A DNA stretch of 64,000 nucleotides from Oscillospiraceae bacterium (GTDB lineage: Bacteria; Bacillota; Clostridia; Oscillospirales; CAG-272), in the NCBI GenBank assembly GCA_015064445.1, contig SVSE01000003.1, positions 62,001 through 126,000 of the forward strand, in the 5' to 3' direction. A program made the translations under genes and the position numbers. The notes below the pieces were generated by a model, which did no database searches, was not told the DNA's origin, and was given only the letters and a program-made list of their open reading frames with translations. Within the stretch, counting starts at the first letter, position 1; each line of letters opens with the position of its first letter. Below, in pieces: positions 1-7,329 of the stretch.

Positions 1-193
1 TGTTGCTGCATCTCTTAATGGCTTTAAGGTCAAGGATGTAGCTGTTGAAATGAAGGAAAGAGACGGTGGTGTGTCGTCAATCAACGCACTTCGCTCTATG
101 TACTATATGATAAAGGTGCCTCTTGCCCTTATCTTCCTTCGTCTCGGCACAAGACGCAAAAAACTAAAAAAGGCTAAAAAGGAGGGAAAATAA
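1..193 (+). CDS. Glycosyltransferase family 2, C-terminal end (partial)
   Basis: The frame is open from base 2 to a TAA at 191-193 and encodes about 63 residues. It ends with a 'GVSSINALRSMYYMIKV' segment, a following hydrophobic stretch and a Lys/Arg-rich tail. That ending is typical of GT2 enzymes that work with a DUF2304 membrane partner, and a DUF2304 gene begins one base after the stop. The catalytic domain lies left of the window. Inferred role: transfer of a sugar onto a lipid carrier or surface polysaccharide at the inner face of the membrane. The assignment rests on the C-terminal motif plus the neighbour, so the substrate is unknown. Confidence 0.7.
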   Translation, partial: VAASLNGFKVKDVAVEMKERDGGVSSINALRSMYYMIKVPLALIFLRLGTRRKKLKKAKKEGK

Positions 194-194
194 T

Positions 195-569
195 ATGTCA
201 CTACCACTTCAAATATTTTTAATTGTATGTGTTCTTGTATTTTTCCTTATGATACTTCGTTATCTTATAAAGAGAAAGCTCAATCTTAAATACACTCTTA
301 TTTGGCTTGCAGCTGCGCTTGTAATGCTTGTCATTGCTATTTTCCCACAAATAATTAACTTCCTATGCTCACTTATAGGAATCCAAACACCGGCAAATGC
401 AGTATTCTTCTTTGCAATAATCTTCTTGTTCTGCATTGTTATGATGTTAACTGCTATTGTTTCACACATGAACATAAGAGTATACAGAAACACACAAATG
501 CAAGCTATTTTGGAAAAGCGCGTTCGCGAGCTTGAGAAAAAGCTTGAAGAATATGAAAGCAAGGAATAA
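195..569 (+). CDS. DUF2304 family membrane protein
   Basis: This 124-residue protein has a membrane segment at about residues 4-24, a second at about 33-53 and a third at about 67-90. A charged, probably coiled-coil tail rich in Glu and Lys follows (about 100-124). This is the architecture of DUF2304 proteins, which are usually encoded directly beside GT2 glycosyltransferases. Here the preceding gene is such an enzyme and ends one base before this start. An AGGAGG-like site (ggaggg) lies upstream inside the end of that gene. The likely role is a membrane partner or scaffold for the glycosyltransferase; no enzymatic motif is visible. Confidence 0.8.
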   Translation: MSLPLQIFLIVCVLVFFLMILRYLIKRKLNLKYTLIWLAAALVMLVIAIFPQIINFLCSLIGIQTPANAVFFFAIIFLFCIVMMLTAIVSHMNIRVYRNTQMQAILEKRVRELEKKLEEYESKE

Positions 570-571
570 TT

Positions 572-1495
572 ATGGAATATATTCTTAAAACCAACGGTGT
601 ATCTAAAAAATACAAGAACAGATGGGTGCTTCGCGATGTTAATATGAGCATTCAGCGTGGCGACATCTATGGCTTTGTTGGCGAGAATGGCTCGGGAAAA
701 ACGACCATTATTCGTCTTATAACAGGGCTTATTTTCCCAAACGAGGGCTCATTTGAGCTTTTCGGAAAATCAAACACATCCCCCGACATTTTAGAGTCAA
801 GGGCTAAGATTGGCGCAATTGTTGAGTCCCCCTCAATATATCTCAACATGAGTGCACGCGACAATCTTAAAATGCAATGCGACATTCTTGGAATCAATGA
901 CGAGGAAAAGATAAAGAGCGCGCTTGCCGAGGTTGGACTTTACGACCTTTATAGCGACACAAGAAAGGCTGGCAACTTCTCTCTTGGTATGCGTCAGCGC
1001 CTTGGAATTGCTATGGCGCTTATCGGCGATGTTGAATTTCTCATTCTTGACGAGCCTATGAACGGTCTTGACCCTGCGGGAATTGTCGACATTCGTGAGC
1101 TTATTATCCGTCTCAATCGTGAAAAGGGAATCACCTTCCTTATCTCCTCGCACATTCTTACCGAGCTTTCTCTTGTAGCTACTCGCTACGGAATCATCTC
1201 GCATGGAAAAATCATCAAGGAAATCTCCTCAGATGAGCTTCGCAACGAATGCAGGCGCTCAGTTGTAATCGAGGCTGAGGACAGACGCGCGCTTCTCGTG
1301 CTTTTGGCAAAAACAATTCCTGTTGATGATATCGTTCCTGTGCCAAACGGTGCAAGAATTTACGGAGATATCGATTTAAACGACACTCTCTCGGCTGTTT
1401 TGGAGAGCGGAAATAAAATTTTAAGTGTAAACTGCTCCGAATCGAGCATCGAGGATTACTATCTAAGCGTAACAGGAGGTGCTCATCATGCTTAA
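572..1495 (+). CDS. ABC transporter ATP-binding protein (BcrA/NatA type)
   Basis: This 307-residue ABC ATPase has Walker A GENGSGKTT (residues 37-45), an ABC signature around NFSLGMRQRLG and a Walker B with catalytic Glu in FLILDEPMNGLDP. A switch histidine follows in SSHIL. A C-terminal domain of roughly 90 residues follows the nucleotide-binding domain, as in the bacitracin/lantibiotic self-protection and Na+ export group. It begins two bases after the DUF2304 gene and overlaps the permease start by eight bases, so the two subunits are co-translated. It powers export by the adjacent permease; the substrate (antimicrobial peptide, lipid or other) cannot be read from the sequence. Confidence 0.93.
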   Translation: MEYILKTNGVSKKYKNRWVLRDVNMSIQRGDIYGFVGENGSGKTTIIRLITGLIFPNEGSFELFGKSNTSPDILESRAKIGAIVESPSIYLNMSARDNLKMQCDILGINDEEKIKSALAEVGLYDLYSDTRKAGNFSLGMRQRLGIAMALIGDVEFLILDEPMNGLDPAGIVDIRELIIRLNREKGITFLISSHILTELSLVATRYGIISHGKIIKEISSDELRNECRRSVVIEAEDRRALLVLLAKTIPVDDIVPVPNGARIYGDIDLNDTLSAVLESGNKILSVNCSESSIEDYYLSVTGGAHHA

Positions 1496-2294
1496 TTTAT
1501 TAAAGGTAGATATTAAGCGCCAATTCATGGATAAGCTTTTCCTTGTATGCGCTATAATCGGTGGCGCACTTGCCATCTTCTCTCCTGTTCTTTACAAGCT
1601 TTTGTTCAGCGGACTTGGGGCAGATGAGTTTTTGGATAGCTTTGTTAGTGCAAAGGCTCAATTCTTTACCGCCTTCTCCCCTGCTAATAACTTTGGTCTT
1701 ATCGCACCTATCCTTGTATCTATTATTTTGTGCAAGGACTTCTCATACGGAACTATCAGAAACAAGATTACAAGTGGAAAGTCAAGAGTGTCAATCTTCC
1801 TTTCGATGTTCTTGTCAAGCACTCTTGTTATGAGCGTTCTTATGGTTGCACACGCGCTTATCACGCTCTTTGTTTCGCTTATCTTCTTTGATTATCAAAG
1901 CGAGCCATTTAAGGCAGCAGATATCGGCTACTTTATGCTCTCTCTGCTCTTTGAGCTTCTTGTTTATGTGTTCATAAGCGCCCTTATCTCATTCTTCTGC
2001 GTGGCAATGAAAAACGCAGGCGTTAGCGTTGTTATGTATGTTGCAGTCAACTTCCTTTTCTCAATTATCGGAAGCATTACCATGATTGCAGGTATGGCAG
2101 TAGAGCCTGACTCAACTGCATTCAAGGTGCTTGAATTCTTAAACAACTCGAATCTGTTTACCTCAACAATGATAGGCACAGGCACAAGCTATGAGCTGTC
2201 ACAAGTATTCGCCGTTTTAGTGCCAACCGTGCTTGGAAGCGCACTTTTCATCTTCCTTGGCATTTGGGCGTTCAGCAAAAAGGACTTAAAATAA
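1488..2294 (+). CDS. ABC-2 type permease subunit
   Basis: This 268-residue integral membrane protein has about six hydrophobic segments and the permease-type opening 'LLKVDIKRQFMDK'. The ATG at 1488 is preferred over an in-frame GTG at 1479, because AGGAGG at 1474-1479 lies eight bases upstream of the ATG. The start lies inside the end of the ATPase gene, which points to translational coupling. The two proteins form a complete half-size ABC exporter. A strong terminator follows directly, closing the operon that begins left of the window. Confidence 0.88.
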   Translation: MLNLLKVDIKRQFMDKLFLVCAIIGGALAIFSPVLYKLLFSGLGADEFLDSFVSAKAQFFTAFSPANNFGLIAPILVSIILCKDFSYGTIRNKITSGKSRVSIFLSMFLSSTLVMSVLMVAHALITLFVSLIFFDYQSEPFKAADIGYFMLSLLFELLVYVFISALISFFCVAMKNAGVSVVMYVAVNFLFSIIGSITMIAGMAVEPDSTAFKVLEFLNNSNLFTSTMIGTGTSYELSQVFAVLVPTVLGSALFIFLGIWAFSKKDLK

Positions 2295-2304
2295 GCCTGT
2301 TTAT

Positions 2305-2336
2305 AAAAAAATCCGACACAGTGTGTCGGATTTTTT
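2305..2336. terminator. Bidirectional intrinsic terminator
   Basis: A perfect 9-bp stem (atccgacac / gtgtcggat) with a 3-base loop is flanked by A and T runs. It lies between the convergent ABC permease gene and the leftward 2348-2848 gene and can serve both. A hairpin with nearly the same core recurs at 58812-58840. Confidence 0.9.
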
Positions 2337-2347
2337 ATTATTCGTTT

Positions 2348-2848
2348 TTATGCGTTGATTTTTGAAAGAATGTGATTATGTGCGATTTCCTTCCATTGCT
2401 TCGGCTTTACCACATTGAATTTAAAGCTTTCGTCTATGCATTCGATTGTAAGGCTACGAGAGCCCTGTACCTTGAAATTTCTTATTCTTTCAAGTGGGAT
2501 TGTGATGCTTCTATTGTCAAAATTCATCTTCTTTGCCTTAAAGACAAACTCGTTCTCGCAAAGCATAAGCCAACCGTCGTTTCCAAAAATCTTTCCAACA
2601 ATGACCTGCGCGTTTCCGTCGCAAATAACCCTTGTGCTCTCGGACATTTTCTTGGTTTCTGCCTCGCCTCTTTTGATGTTTTTTGCATTAATGACTATCA
2701 TTACTATGGTAAATATTATACCTGCAACAACGCCACCTACTGTACCGATAAGAACATCATACATTAGTATAAAGCAACCAACCATACCGGCTGTATATAT
2801 TAGTCCTGCCAAAAGCACGCGACCTATACTGTTTTTAAATGTTGTCAT
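2348..2848 (-). CDS. Small membrane protein with C-terminal PH-like domain
   Basis: I do not recognise a named family. The 166-residue protein has two membrane segments (about residues 10-30 and 34-54) and a short charged linker. The rest, about 75-166, is soluble and strand-rich; it resembles the bacterial PH-like domains of small membrane proteins, though this is a fold impression rather than a motif match. Its start overlaps the end of the lipoprotein gene by four bases (ATGA type). It is therefore the last gene of a leftward operon headed by the membrane-bound HTH protein. A similar two-segment protein is encoded at 23905-24414. Confidence 0.6.
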   Translation of the reverse strand: MTTFKNSIGRVLLAGLIYTAGMVGCFILMYDVLIGTVGGVVAGIIFTIVMIVINAKNIKRGEAETKKMSESTRVICDGNAQVIVGKIFGNDGWLMLCENEFVFKAKKMNFDNRSITIPLERIRNFKVQGSRSLTIECIDESFKFNVVKPKQWKEIAHNHILSKINA

Positions 2849-3387
2849 TTTTCCACCTCGTCAAGTGTTTTTTCAAGCTTTGAGCCTTCCTTTATATAGT
2901 AACGGCTAGTTCCCGCATCGCCCAATTGATGAACCATAAATTCATCAGCGAAGTATATTGGCTTGCTTGTCAAGGCGGTATCGCTTGGATCAGTTCTTGT
3001 ATCCTCGTCGTTGTAGGTGGTTTTCGTCTCAAAAAGATAAACTGCTCCGTTGCTTGCCACTCTCCACTCAAATTCGGTCGTATACGATTCGACGCTGAAC
3101 GGTGGCGCCTCTATATCGTCATAATCCTTGTATCTGTGCTTATAATAATATCTATATTCTCCTGTACCGTTTTTATGGAAAACAAAGGTTATTTTCGTTT
3201 CGGACTGACTGCCGGATTGAGCCCCGCTTGCAAGTGAGTCATTCTCGTACTTGTAGGTGTATTTTGCGCCGAAATCCATATACTCGCCAACATCCTTTAC
3301 CTCGGTGTCAACCCTACACGAGGAAAGGCACACGCAAAGCGCCAAAAGCATAGTTAATACTAAAATTAGTGATAGTGATTTTTTCAT
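2845..3387 (-). CDS. Lipoprotein of unknown function
   Basis: This 180-residue protein opens with a lipoprotein signal peptide: a Lys-Lys start, a hydrophobic core and a lipobox LSSC with Cys24 as the predicted lipidated residue. The mature part is polar, strand-rich and rich in Tyr, Asp and Lys, with no catalytic motif I recognise. The gene lies nine bases after the HTH/beta-repeat protein gene and overlaps the next gene by four bases. The three are probably one transcript, and the lipoprotein may be the extracellular partner of the membrane HTH protein; that link is inference. Confidence 0.7.
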   Translation of the reverse strand: MKKSLSLILVLTMLLALCVCLSSCRVDTEVKDVGEYMDFGAKYTYKYENDSLASGAQSGSQSETKITFVFHKNGTGEYRYYYKHRYKDYDDIEAPPFSVESYTTEFEWRVASNGAVYLFETKTTYNDEDTRTDPSDTALTSKPIYFADEFMVHQLGDAGTSRYYIKEGSKLEKTLDEVEK

Positions 3388-3396
3388 AAGCTCTCC

Positions 3397-4623
3397 TTAT
3401 TTTAATTCAATTGTCGCATTGCTTTCGCAATTTTCAAATCCTCTTACATAATCAACTATAAGATGGTAGGAGTATTCATTGTAAATAACGCTGTTTTCAA
3501 GGTCCTTTGCAACTGTTATCTTGCCCGACTTGACAGTTACGCTCTCAACATCTCCCTGAAACCATCCGGCAAGAATACCGATATGGAAATAGCCAGGACC
3601 GGGAATGTCGTTTATTGTTATTTTTACATTTTCAAAGCTGAGATTTTTTACATACTTATCTCCCGCACCGTAAATGTCGCCGAAAAGTCCACCCTTGGTA
3701 GAGGTAAGGTTTTTTATTGTGTGTCCCTTACCGTCAAGGCACGCATAAATGCGAAGTGGCTCCCAGTCCTTAACGCCTGAGAGATCAAGGTCGTTTTCAA
3801 GAGTTATCCTTACTCCAGAATAGGTGTCCTGTCGCCTTACTGGCGAGAAGGTCTGAAGTGCTTGCAAATCCTCAACCGTTTTTATTTTGTACTCATAATG
3901 AGGATAGAGCGTGTATCGTTGCTCTCCCTGCCACGAAACAAGAGAGCTTCCCTCGCTATTTGTTATTTGCGTACCGTCCTCAAGAAAATATCCCAAAAAC
4001 TCCGCGCAATCCCTTGTCTTCTCGGGTATTTCAAGCTTAAAGCCCTGTCCCTTTGTAAGCTTCACTCTATAATAGATATCCTCGCTTGCGCCAGTCATTA
4101 TATGTATTGCACAGTTTGCACCTATTACCTGAGATGACGAGGACTCCTTCTCACTTTGCGAGCTTTCATCCTCTTGTCCATCAAAAATGCCTGCATTACG
4201 AAGAATAAGACACACAGGAAGAACGGTTGTCAAAAGCATAAACAGGATTGCTCCAGCGACAATAAGAGCAATTATCCTCGCCCTTTTGCTTTTTTGCTTC
4301 TCCTTGGGCATTTGAGGCTCTGCCTTAGGTGCGCTATCTGCATCTTTATTTTCTTTTACCTTCGGCTGTGAGTCTGCCTCGGGTGTCGGCTCTGGCTCTA
4401 CTTCCTTTTTATCTAATACAAGCTCCTTTTCATCATTTAAAAGATCCTCGAAGGTTGTATCGAATATTTCGGTAAGCCTTTTTATTTTCTCAAGCTCTGG
4501 TGTAGTGAGCCCCGATTCCCACTTATAAATTGCCTGCCTTGAAACATCAAGCTGATTCGCAAGCTCCTCCTGCGACCAGCCCTTGCGCTTTCTCAAGGTC
4601 ATTATTTTATCGGAAAACTTCAT
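3397..4623 (-). CDS. Membrane-anchored HTH (Xre) protein with extracytoplasmic GLUG-like domain
   Basis: This 408-residue protein has three parts. Residues about 1-62 are a Cro/CI helix-turn-helix with WSQEELANQLDVSRQAIYKWE. A Glu/Pro/Lys-rich linker leads to one membrane segment at about 116-142. Beyond it are a Ser-rich stalk and a strand-rich domain with 'LENDLDL' and 'LDGKGHTIKNL', the pattern of GLUG/pectate-lyase-like beta repeats. The start at 4623 is preferred over 4683 because it has an AGGAG site (ggagaagcaaATG) and begins at the HTH. The layout suggests a one-component transmembrane regulator sensing an outside ligand. It heads an operon with a lipoprotein and a membrane protein. 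Confidence 0.8.
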   Translation of the reverse strand: MKFSDKIMTLRKRKGWSQEELANQLDVSRQAIYKWESGLTTPELEKIKRLTEIFDTTFEDLLNDEKELVLDKKEVEPEPTPEADSQPKVKENKDADSAPKAEPQMPKEKQKSKRARIIALIVAGAILFMLLTTVLPVCLILRNAGIFDGQEDESSQSEKESSSSQVIGANCAIHIMTGASEDIYYRVKLTKGQGFKLEIPEKTRDCAEFLGYFLEDGTQITNSEGSSLVSWQGEQRYTLYPHYEYKIKTVEDLQALQTFSPVRRQDTYSGVRITLENDLDLSGVKDWEPLRIYACLDGKGHTIKNLTSTKGGLFGDIYGAGDKYVKNLSFENVKITINDIPGPGYFHIGILAGWFQGDVESVTVKSGKITVAKDLENSVIYNEYSYHLIVDYVRGFENCESNATIELK

Positions 4624-4654
4624 TTGCTTCTCCTTTTTTGTGTCAACTAATGTA

Positions 4655-4683
4655 ATTGTAGCACAAAAGCCTTGCTTTTTCAA
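4655..4683 (-). promoter_or_regulatory. Sigma-A promoter for the membrane HTH operon
   Basis: Read on the minus strand, TTGAAA and TACAAT are separated by 17 bases and lie 32 bases before the HTH gene start. Confidence 0.6.
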
Positions 4684-4788
4684 GACACAGAAGGTTACAA
4701 TTTGTCAACCATAGGTTTACATTTTTGGTTTTTTGTGGCATAATGTGGCTATTTTCGCCTTTTTTGAGGTCAAATACTGCGCTTATTC

Positions 4789-4817
4789 TTGACAAAGCTT
4801 TTCTATTAAGATAAAAT
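4789..4817 (+). promoter_or_regulatory. Sigma-A promoter for the GH43 gene
   Basis: A consensus TTGACA is followed after 17 bases by TAAAAT, 32 bases upstream of the GH43 start. Confidence 0.7.
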
Positions 4818-4849
4818 AAAAATAGAATTATTTTTAAATGGAGAAAACT

Positions 4850-6433
4850 ATGCTTACTGCTAAAAACCCCGTGCTTTCGGGCTTTCATCCTGACCCGTCT
4901 ATTATGAGAGTTGGCGACGATTTTTATCTTGCCACCTCGACCTTTCAATGGTTTGAGGGCGTTCAGCTTTACCATTCGCGCGACCTTGTGAATTGGGAGG
5001 AGCTTCCAAGCCCACTTCGTCGCATTTCACAGCTCGATATGCAGGGCAATCCAAATTCTGGTGGAATTTGGGCGCCTTGTCTTTCCTACTGCGACGGAAC
5101 CTTCTATTTGGTTTATACAAATACAAGGAACTTCCACGGAATCTTTAAGGACACATATAACTACCTCGTTACAACGAAGGACGTTTGTGGCGAGTGGAGC
5201 GAGCCTGTGTATCTTAATTCAAGTGGCTTTGACCCCTCTATGTTCCACGACGATGATGGCAAGAAGTATATTGTCAATATGCGCTGGGACCACCGAATGG
5301 AGAAAAACGACTTCTCGGGAATTTTGATGCAGGAATACTCCGAAAAGGAGAAAAGGCTTATAGGCGAGCCCAAGGTTATCTTCAAGGGCACAAGCGTTGG
5401 TGGCACAGAAGCGCCACACATATACAAGAAAAACGGATATTATTATCTAATGGTTGCCGAGGGTGGCACTATGTATAATCACGGAGTACAGCTCGCACGC
5501 TCACGCAATATTTGGGGACCTTACGAGGCTGATCCTATGCCACTTCTTACTGCAAGGCACAGCCCTGAAAGCAAATTTCAGCGCACAGGTCACGCATCGC
5601 TCGTTGACACTCCAAAGGGAGACATGTATGTAGCATATCTTATCGGTAGACCGATTTGCGAGAAAAGCAGATGTACGCTTGGCAGAGAAACTGCAATCTC
5701 GCAGGTTGTTTGGGACGAGGACGGTTGGCTTCGCTTAAAGGACGGTGGCGTGCTCGTGGGCGATAGCTATGAGGTTGATTTGCCTGAGCATAGGGTTGCA
5801 CCTCTTCCCGAGCGCGAATACTTCGATTTTGACACACTTCCCCCACATTTTAAGACTCTTCGCTTGCCCTTTGATAAAATGGGTAACCTCGATGAAAGAA
5901 AGGGCTATTTGCGCCTTTACGGTCACGAGGCGATTACCTCCTGCAATTATCAATCCCTTGTTGCGCGCAGGCTTCAGCACCACAAGGCACAGGCGACCAT
6001 CGAAATGGAGTTTGACCCAAAAACCTTCCAGCAGATGGCAGGTCTTACTGTTTTCTACGATACATATAATTTCTTCTATTTATACCTTTCACGCGACGAG
6101 GAGGAGGGCTACAACGCGCTTCGCATAATTGTGCGTGATAATCTGAAATTCTACAATCCATTAGAGGGTGGATTTGTAAGCGTTGGCAACGCCACAAGGC
6201 TATGGCTTCGTGCAGAAATAGACCTTTTGACCGTGCGCTTCTACTACTCTCTTGACGGAGAGCGCTTTGAGAGAATCGGTAGCGACCTTGATGCCTCAAG
6301 CCTAAGTGATGAGGCATATGGAGAAATCGGACACGAGGGACACACGGGCACCTTTATCGGTATGGCGTGTCAGGACCTCACAGGACTTCAAAATCACGCA
6401 GATTTTAGATATTTTGAATACAAGAGCTTATAA
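4850..6433 (+). CDS. GH43 beta-xylosidase / alpha-L-arabinofuranosidase
   Basis: This is a GH43 five-bladed propeller enzyme of 527 residues with a C-terminal beta-sandwich (about 325-527), the full length of the subfamily 11 xylosidases. The three acidic catalytic residues are visible: base Asp15 (HPDPS), pKa modulator Asp128 (GFDPSMF) and acid Glu187 (GTEAPH). Their positions match those known from Selenomonas-type xylosidases. There is no signal peptide, so it should release xylose or arabinose from imported oligosaccharides in the cytoplasm. ATG 4850 is chosen over ATG 4838 because GGAG lies six bases upstream. It fits with the GH10, GH39 and FGGY kinase genes nearby. Confidence 0.92.
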   Translation: MLTAKNPVLSGFHPDPSIMRVGDDFYLATSTFQWFEGVQLYHSRDLVNWEELPSPLRRISQLDMQGNPNSGGIWAPCLSYCDGTFYLVYTNTRNFHGIFKDTYNYLVTTKDVCGEWSEPVYLNSSGFDPSMFHDDDGKKYIVNMRWDHRMEKNDFSGILMQEYSEKEKRLIGEPKVIFKGTSVGGTEAPHIYKKNGYYYLMVAEGGTMYNHGVQLARSRNIWGPYEADPMPLLTARHSPESKFQRTGHASLVDTPKGDMYVAYLIGRPICEKSRCTLGRETAISQVVWDEDGWLRLKDGGVLVGDSYEVDLPEHRVAPLPEREYFDFDTLPPHFKTLRLPFDKMGNLDERKGYLRLYGHEAITSCNYQSLVARRLQHHKAQATIEMEFDPKTFQQMAGLTVFYDTYNFFYLYLSRDEEEGYNALRIIVRDNLKFYNPLEGGFVSVGNATRLWLRAEIDLLTVRFYYSLDGERFERIGSDLDASSLSDEAYGEIGHEGHTGTFIGMACQDLTGLQNHADFRYFEYKSL

Positions 6434-6442
6434 TAAAAGATC

Positions 6443-6471
6443 TTTACAAATCATAAAAATAGTTGTATAAT
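6443..6471 (+). promoter_or_regulatory. Sigma-A promoter for nagB
   Basis: TTTACA and TATAAT are spaced by 17 bases, 31 bases before the nagB start, so nagB can be transcribed independently of GH43. Confidence 0.65.
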
Positions 6472-6502
6472 CAAATATATAAATTCACACAGGAGCAAAA
6501 TT

Positions 6503-7288
6503 ATGAAGCTAATTATTAAGGACAATTACGAAAAAATGTGCGAGTGGACAGCAAACCATATCGCAGATGCAATAAACAATCATAAGCAGGAGCGCCCATT
6601 TGTTTTGGGACTTCCAACAGGCTCTACACCTCTTGGCGTTTACAAAAGACTTATTGAAATGAACAAGGCTGGCAAGGTTTCCTTTAAAAATGTGGTTACC
6701 TTTAATATGGATGAGTATGTTGGTCTTCCTAAGGAGCACGACCAGAGCTACTGGTATTTTATGCACGAGAATTTCTTCAATCATATTGACATTCCTGCCG
6801 AAAACATAAACATTTTGGACGGCATGGCAGAGGATGGAGAGGCTGAGTGCCAGCGCTACGAGGACAAAATCGCATCCTATGGTGGAATTGATTTGTTCTT
6901 GGGTGGCTGTGGTGTTGATGGACATATCGCATTTAATGAGCCATTTACCTCGTTGTCATCAAGAACAGGCATCAGAGCCTTGACCGAGGACACCTTGCTT
7001 GTTAACTCTCGTTTCTTTGGTGGCGATGTAAACAAGGTGCCTAAGACTGCTCTTTCTGTTGGTGTTGGAACAGTTTGCGACGCTAAGCAGGTGCTATTAA
7101 TAATCAACGGACACAACAAGGCACGCGCGCTTCGTCATTGTGTTGAGGGTGGCGTTGACCATGCTTGGACAATAAGCGCACTTCAGCTACACAAGGACGG
7201 AATTATCGCCTGTGACGAGGCTGCATGCGGCGAGCTAAAGGTTGATACCTATAAGTATTTCAAGGAAATTTATAAAAACGAGAAATAA
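6503..7288 (+). CDS. nagB: Glucosamine-6-phosphate deaminase
   Basis: NagB converts glucosamine 6-phosphate to fructose 6-phosphate and ammonia, feeding amino sugars into glycolysis. The 261-residue protein has the family's full length. It shows the phosphate-binding GLPTGSTP loop near the N-terminus, the NMDEY motif that carries the catalytic Asp, and [13 protein letters not shown] with the active-site Asp-His and Glu. AGGAG lies upstream of the start. It has its own promoter and a strong terminator, so it is a single-gene unit. No nagA or amino-sugar transporter is in the window. Confidence 0.97.
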   Translation: MKLIIKDNYEKMCEWTANHIADAINNHKQERPFVLGLPTGSTPLGVYKRLIEMNKAGKVSFKNVVTFNMDEYVGLPKEHDQSYWYFMHENFFNHIDIPAENINILDGMAEDGEAECQRYEDKIASYGGIDLFLGGCGVDGHIAFNEPFTSLSSRTGIRALTEDTLLVNSRFFGGDVNKVPKTALSVGVGTVCDAKQVLLIINGHNKARALRHCVEGGVDHAWTISALQLHKDGIIACDEAACGELKVDTYKYFKEIYKNEK

Positions 7289-7294
7289 AAGCAA

Positions 7295-7326
7295 GAGCAA
7301 GAGTGATTTCACTCTTGCTCTTTTTC
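7295..7326. terminator. Intrinsic terminator after nagB
   Basis: An 11-bp stem (gagcaagagtg / cactcttgctc) is followed by a T run. It lies between convergent genes. Confidence 0.9.
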
Positions 7327-7329
7327 AAT

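Noticed and set aside
4643..4975. 110-codon leftward open frame
   Set aside because: It overlaps the GH43 promoter and start and has no recognisable protein features.
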